DNA from: Rhodopseudomonas palustris
GTDB taxonomy: Bacteria > Pseudomonadota > Alphaproteobacteria > Rhizobiales > Xanthobacteraceae
Assembly: GCF_007005445.1 (NCBI RefSeq)
Contig: NZ_CP041387.1
Coordinates: 1,240,001 to 1,304,000 of the forward strand
Direction: 5' to 3'
DNA: 64,000 bases
Shown: positions 61,477-64,000 of the stretch, piece by piece
Position numbering within the stretch: position 1 is the stretch's first letter
Layout: the number at the start of each line of letters is the position of its first letter
The notes under the pieces: generated by a model
The model's input: only the letters and a program-made list of their open reading frames with translations
Database searches by the model: none
Told to the model about the DNA's origin: nothing
Position numbers and translations under genes: made by a program

Positions 61477-62511
61477 TCACCCCCCGGTGACGCTCATATG
61501 CCTGCTGACGCTCGGGCGGCTGTGGCGGCGGTCGATGATGAAGTCGTGGCCCTTCGGCTTCGTTCCGATCGCCCGATCGATCGCGGCGCTGAGCAGCGCG
61601 TCGTCGGCCGAGGCGCGCAGCGGGCGGCGCAGGTCGGAGGCGTCCTCATGGCCGAGGCAGGTGTGAATCGTGCCGGTGCAGGTGATCCGAACCCGGTTGC
61701 AGGATTCGCAGAAATTGTGGGTCAGCGGCGTGATGAAGCCGAGCCGGCCCCGGGTCTCCTCGACCCGGACGTAGCGGGCGGGGCCGCCGGTCGAGTCGGG
61801 CAGGTCGGTCAGCGTATAGTTGCTTGCGAGCCGGGCGCGGACCAGCGACAGCGGCACGTACTGATCGATCCGGCCTTCGCCGATCTCGCCGAGCGGCATC
61901 ACCTCGATCAGCGTCAGCCCCATGCCGAGGCCGTGGGCCCACCGCATCAGCGACGGGATCTCGTCCTCGTTGCAGCCCTTCAGCACGACGGTGTTGATCT
62001 TCACCGCGAGCCCTGCGGCGCGGGCGGCGTCGATCCCGGCCAGCACCCGGTCGAGCTCGCCCCAGCGGGTGATCCGGCGGAACTCGACCGGATCGAGCGT
62101 GTCGAGCGAAACGTTGACGCGGCGGACGCCGCAATCGGCAAGCTCGGCGGCGAAGCGAGCGAGCTGAGAGCCATTGGTGGTGAGGGTGAGTTCGTCGAGC
62201 GCGCCGCTGTCGAGGTGTCGCGACAGCGAGCGCACCAGCGACATCATGTTGCGGCGAACCAGAGGTTCCCCGCCGGTGAGCCGCAGTTTGCGCACGCCCT
62301 TGGCGATGAAGGCCGAACAGAGCCGGTCGAGTTCTTCCAGAGTCAGCAGATCGGAGCGCGGCAGGAAGGTCATGTCTTCCGCCATGCAGTACACGCAGCG
62401 GAAGTCACAACGGTCGGTGATCGAAACCCGCAGGTAGTCGATGGTCCGGCCGAACGGATCGGCCATCGGCCGATACAATGCGTCTGGCGGATTGATCGCG
62501 GCGCTGGTCAT
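61477..62511 (-). CDS. moaA: GTP 3',8-cyclase MoaA
   Basis: The 344-residue radical-SAM enzyme has the first cluster motif CDFRCVYC, the SAM-binding GGEP, the second cluster cysteines in [19 protein letters not shown] and the required C-terminal Gly-Gly (SVTGG). It makes the first ring of molybdopterin from GTP. Such a cofactor is needed by nitrate reductase, formate dehydrogenase and others. No molybdenum-cofactor riboswitch was seen upstream. Confidence 0.96.
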   Translation of the reverse strand: MTSAAINPPDALYRPMADPFGRTIDYLRVSITDRCDFRCVYCMAEDMTFLPRSDLLTLEELDRLCSAFIAKGVRKLRLTGGEPLVRRNMMSLVRSLSRHLDSGALDELTLTTNGSQLARFAAELADCGVRRVNVSLDTLDPVEFRRITRWGELDRVLAGIDAARAAGLAVKINTVVLKGCNEDEIPSLMRWAHGLGMGLTLIEVMPLGEIGEGRIDQYVPLSLVRARLASNYTLTDLPDSTGGPARYVRVEETRGRLGFITPLTHNFCESCNRVRITCTGTIHTCLGHEDASDLRRPLRASADDALLSAAIDRAIGTKPKGHDFIIDRRHSRPSVSRHMSVTGG

Positions 62512-62629
62512 GCGGGCTGCCCTGTCGCGGTCGCCGCCGGTCGCGGCAAGTGGCTCCGCACTATCTAGGCACGATCAGCGACCCGCACAATCACGCAACG
62601 TGGTGCGACGCAATAGATGCAGCGCAATA

Positions 62630-63076
62630 TCAGCGCGCGGCTTCGGCGGGGGCAGGGAACGGCGAGGCTTCCGCCGGTGCCTCGGCCGCCGCGGCCGGCT
62701 TGGCCGCGCGCGGCTTGCGGACCTGGCGCGACTTGCGGGCCGGCTTGGCCGCCTGCAATTCCGCGGTCACCGGATTCGGCGTCACCGTGGTGGCGCCTTC
62801 TGACATGAAGCCGCCGGGCGCTACGACCACTTGAACCGGAACGATTGCGGTCTGGAACTTGTCCATCGTGAAGGTCACGCTGAAATCCGCCGGCGGCACT
62901 TTGATCGAGCACGGCGTCTTGCAGCTCTGCCCGGTGGAGGCGATGGCGTCCGCCCCTGGCGGAATCGAATCGAGCTGTACCGTGACGTCCGGCGGAGTCG
63001 ATTTGAACGCGTCGGACATCGACGCGCAGCCGCCCAGCGAGAGCCCTGCCAGGGCGATGACTACGATTTGACGCAT
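62630..63076 (-). CDS. Small lipoprotein with Ala/Lys/Arg-rich tail
   Basis: The 148-residue protein has a lipobox (VIALAGLSLGGCAS, Cys near 17), a central beta-rich stretch (about 30-95, DVTVQLDSIPPGADAIASTG and the CKTPC pair) resembling PEGA-type domains, and a basic Ala/Pro-rich tail (about 110-148). It is probably an outer-membrane lipoprotein facing the periplasm. Function unknown. A perfect CtrA box lies about 93 bases upstream. The start is ATG 63076; longer readings lack the signal. Confidence 0.8.
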   Translation of the reverse strand: MRQIVVIALAGLSLGGCASMSDAFKSTPPDVTVQLDSIPPGADAIASTGQSCKTPCSIKVPPADFSVTFTMDKFQTAIVPVQVVVAPGGFMSEGATTVTPNPVTAELQAAKPARKSRQVRKPRAAKPAAAAEAPAEASPFPAPAEAAR

Positions 63077-63168
63077 GTGATCCCATCCGTTCAGTGCGGC
63101 CAACGGCCACAGTCCCGGGCGGACCATAGGAGCCTGCCGCAACGCTGGCAACCGCGCGGCCGACAAAC

Positions 63169-63184
63169 TTAAGAGTTAGTTAAC
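63169..63184. promoter_or_regulatory. CtrA box upstream of the lipoprotein gene
   Basis: TTAAGAGTTAGTTAAC matches TTAA-N7-TTAAC exactly. It is in the 162-base gap between the leftward lipoprotein and gph genes, 93 bases upstream of the former's start. Confidence 0.65.
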
Positions 63185-63238
63185 GCAGCCTGTTAGCGAA
63201 CCAAATTCCGCCACAATCTCAAAGGTATCGCCTTCGGG

Positions 63239-63916
63239 TCAGCGGCGTGGCAGCAACTGTCCGACCGCCTTCGGCAGTTCACGCATGTGGCCCACCAGCA
63301 GGTCCGGTTCGAGCTCCGCGATCGGCACTTCGGTGTAGCCGAATTCCACCCCGATCACCGGCACGCCGGCGCGCCGCGCGACGCCGACGTCGGGACCGGC
63401 GTCACCGACCATGATGGCCGCCGACAGGTCGCCGCCGGCCTTGGCCACCGTCTCGCGCAAGATCGCCGGGTCCGGCTTGGCGACCCCGAAGGTGTCCGCG
63501 CCGCAGATCGCGGCGAAGCGCGGGCTGAGGTCGAGCCGGTCGAGCAGCAGCTTCGACAGCCATTCCAGCTTGTTGGTGCAGACCGCGAAGCGATAGCCGT
63601 GCTCCGACAGCTCGTCGAGCGTCGCTTCCAGCCCTTCGAAGGGGCGCGACTCGTCGGCGATGTGGGCTGCGTAGTAGTCGATGAAATCGACAGTCAGCCG
63701 GTTGATGTCGTCCTGAGCGATGATCCGGCCGTCGAGCTCGAGGCCGCGTTCGAGCAGGCGGCGCGCGCCTTGCCCGATCATGTTGCGCGCGACGGCCATC
63801 GGGACGGCCGGCATGCCTTCGCGGATCAAGATGAAATTCAGGGCATTGATCAGGTCGGGCGCGGTATCGACCAGCGTGCCGTCCAGATCGAACACAACGA
63901 TGGGAGATGCGGTCAT
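63239..63916 (-). CDS. gph: Phosphoglycolate phosphatase
   Basis: The 225-residue HAD-superfamily hydrolase has motif I FDLDGTLVDTAPDL, motif II (VCTNK), the motif III lysine (GVAKPDP) and motif IV (MVGDAGPDV). Gph dephosphorylates 2-phosphoglycolate from RuBisCO oxygenation or DNA repair, consistent with an organism that may fix CO2. Nothing is seen in the last 84 bases. Confidence 0.9.
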   Translation of the reverse strand: MTASPIVVFDLDGTLVDTAPDLINALNFILIREGMPAVPMAVARNMIGQGARRLLERGLELDGRIIAQDDINRLTVDFIDYYAAHIADESRPFEGLEATLDELSEHGYRFAVCTNKLEWLSKLLLDRLDLSPRFAAICGADTFGVAKPDPAILRETVAKAGGDLSAAIMVGDAGPDVGVARRAGVPVIGVEFGYTEVPIAELEPDLLVGHMRELPKAVGQLLPRR

Positions 63917-64000
63917 GATCGACCGCTAACCTTCTCTGCGGGAATGTGCAACCATCTGGCGGCGCTCGACCCCAGAATCCGTGCTGTTCGTCTCGGTCAA

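Noticed and set aside
62512..62629. Molybdenum-cofactor riboswitch upstream of moaA
   Set aside because: The 118-base gap has no convincing multi-stem structure or conserved riboswitch core that I can recognise.

Overview
The window is GC-rich, densely coding DNA from an alphaproteobacterium. Gene content fits the Rhodopseudomonas/Bradyrhizobium group of the Hyphomicrobiales, most likely Rhodopseudomonas palustris or a close relative. The grounds are a formyl-CoA transferase and a pqqABCDE operon of the type known there, a NifA/sigma-54 controlled ferredoxin, PleC/DivJ-type cell-cycle kinases with CtrA-like boxes, and short palindromic intergenic repeats typical of these genomes. The species call is inference. 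I see no tRNA, rRNA, CRISPR array, insertion sequence or prophage; this looks like chromosomal backbone.

Layout. 1-9.6 kb: a left-truncated ferredoxin gene with a ferritin-like tail, read leftward from a nitrogen-fixation type promoter; divergent from it degP/htrA, an OmpR-type regulator, a soluble PAS chemoreceptor, a membrane histidine kinase and glnE. 9.7-15 kb: a small membrane protein, an AraC-type regulator and, divergent from it, a large subtilisin-type autotransporter. 15.2-19.1 kb: a PleC-like kinase and a cation-diffusion-facilitator exporter. 19.2-25.6 kb: a leftward catabolic-looking set (GntR regulator, formyl-CoA transferase frc, PanE-like reductase, FAH-family hydrolase, nitronate monooxygenase, quinone oxidoreductase) with two repeat elements between its genes. 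25.9-30.5 kb: pqqABCDE and, convergent with it, the glutathione-dependent formaldehyde dehydrogenase, a combination suited to PQQ-dependent alcohol oxidation.

30.6-49.8 kb: a HerA-like ATPase, a luciferase-like monooxygenase, and two related RND efflux loci, each divergent from a TetR gene and each with an operator-like palindrome in the shared gap. Between the loci lie a patatin-like lipoprotein, a PepSY protein and a class III adenylate cyclase; dusA follows. 50-52.4 kb: a SulP anion transporter interrupted by an in-frame amber codon, followed by a universal stress protein. 52.4-57.3 kb: a retropepsin-like protease, a DUF1289 protein, a DivJ-like kinase, a beta-hydroxyacid dehydrogenase and the Mrp/ApbC Fe-S carrier. 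57.5-61.3 kb: a TRAP transporter whose binding-protein gene converges on its permease genes. 61.5-64 kb: moaA, a lipoprotein with a perfect CtrA box upstream, and gph.

The points most worth a second look are the NifA/sigma-54 promoter on the ferredoxin-ferritin-like fusion, the amber codon in the SulP gene, and the CtrA-like boxes upstream of a DivJ-like kinase and of a small lipoprotein.
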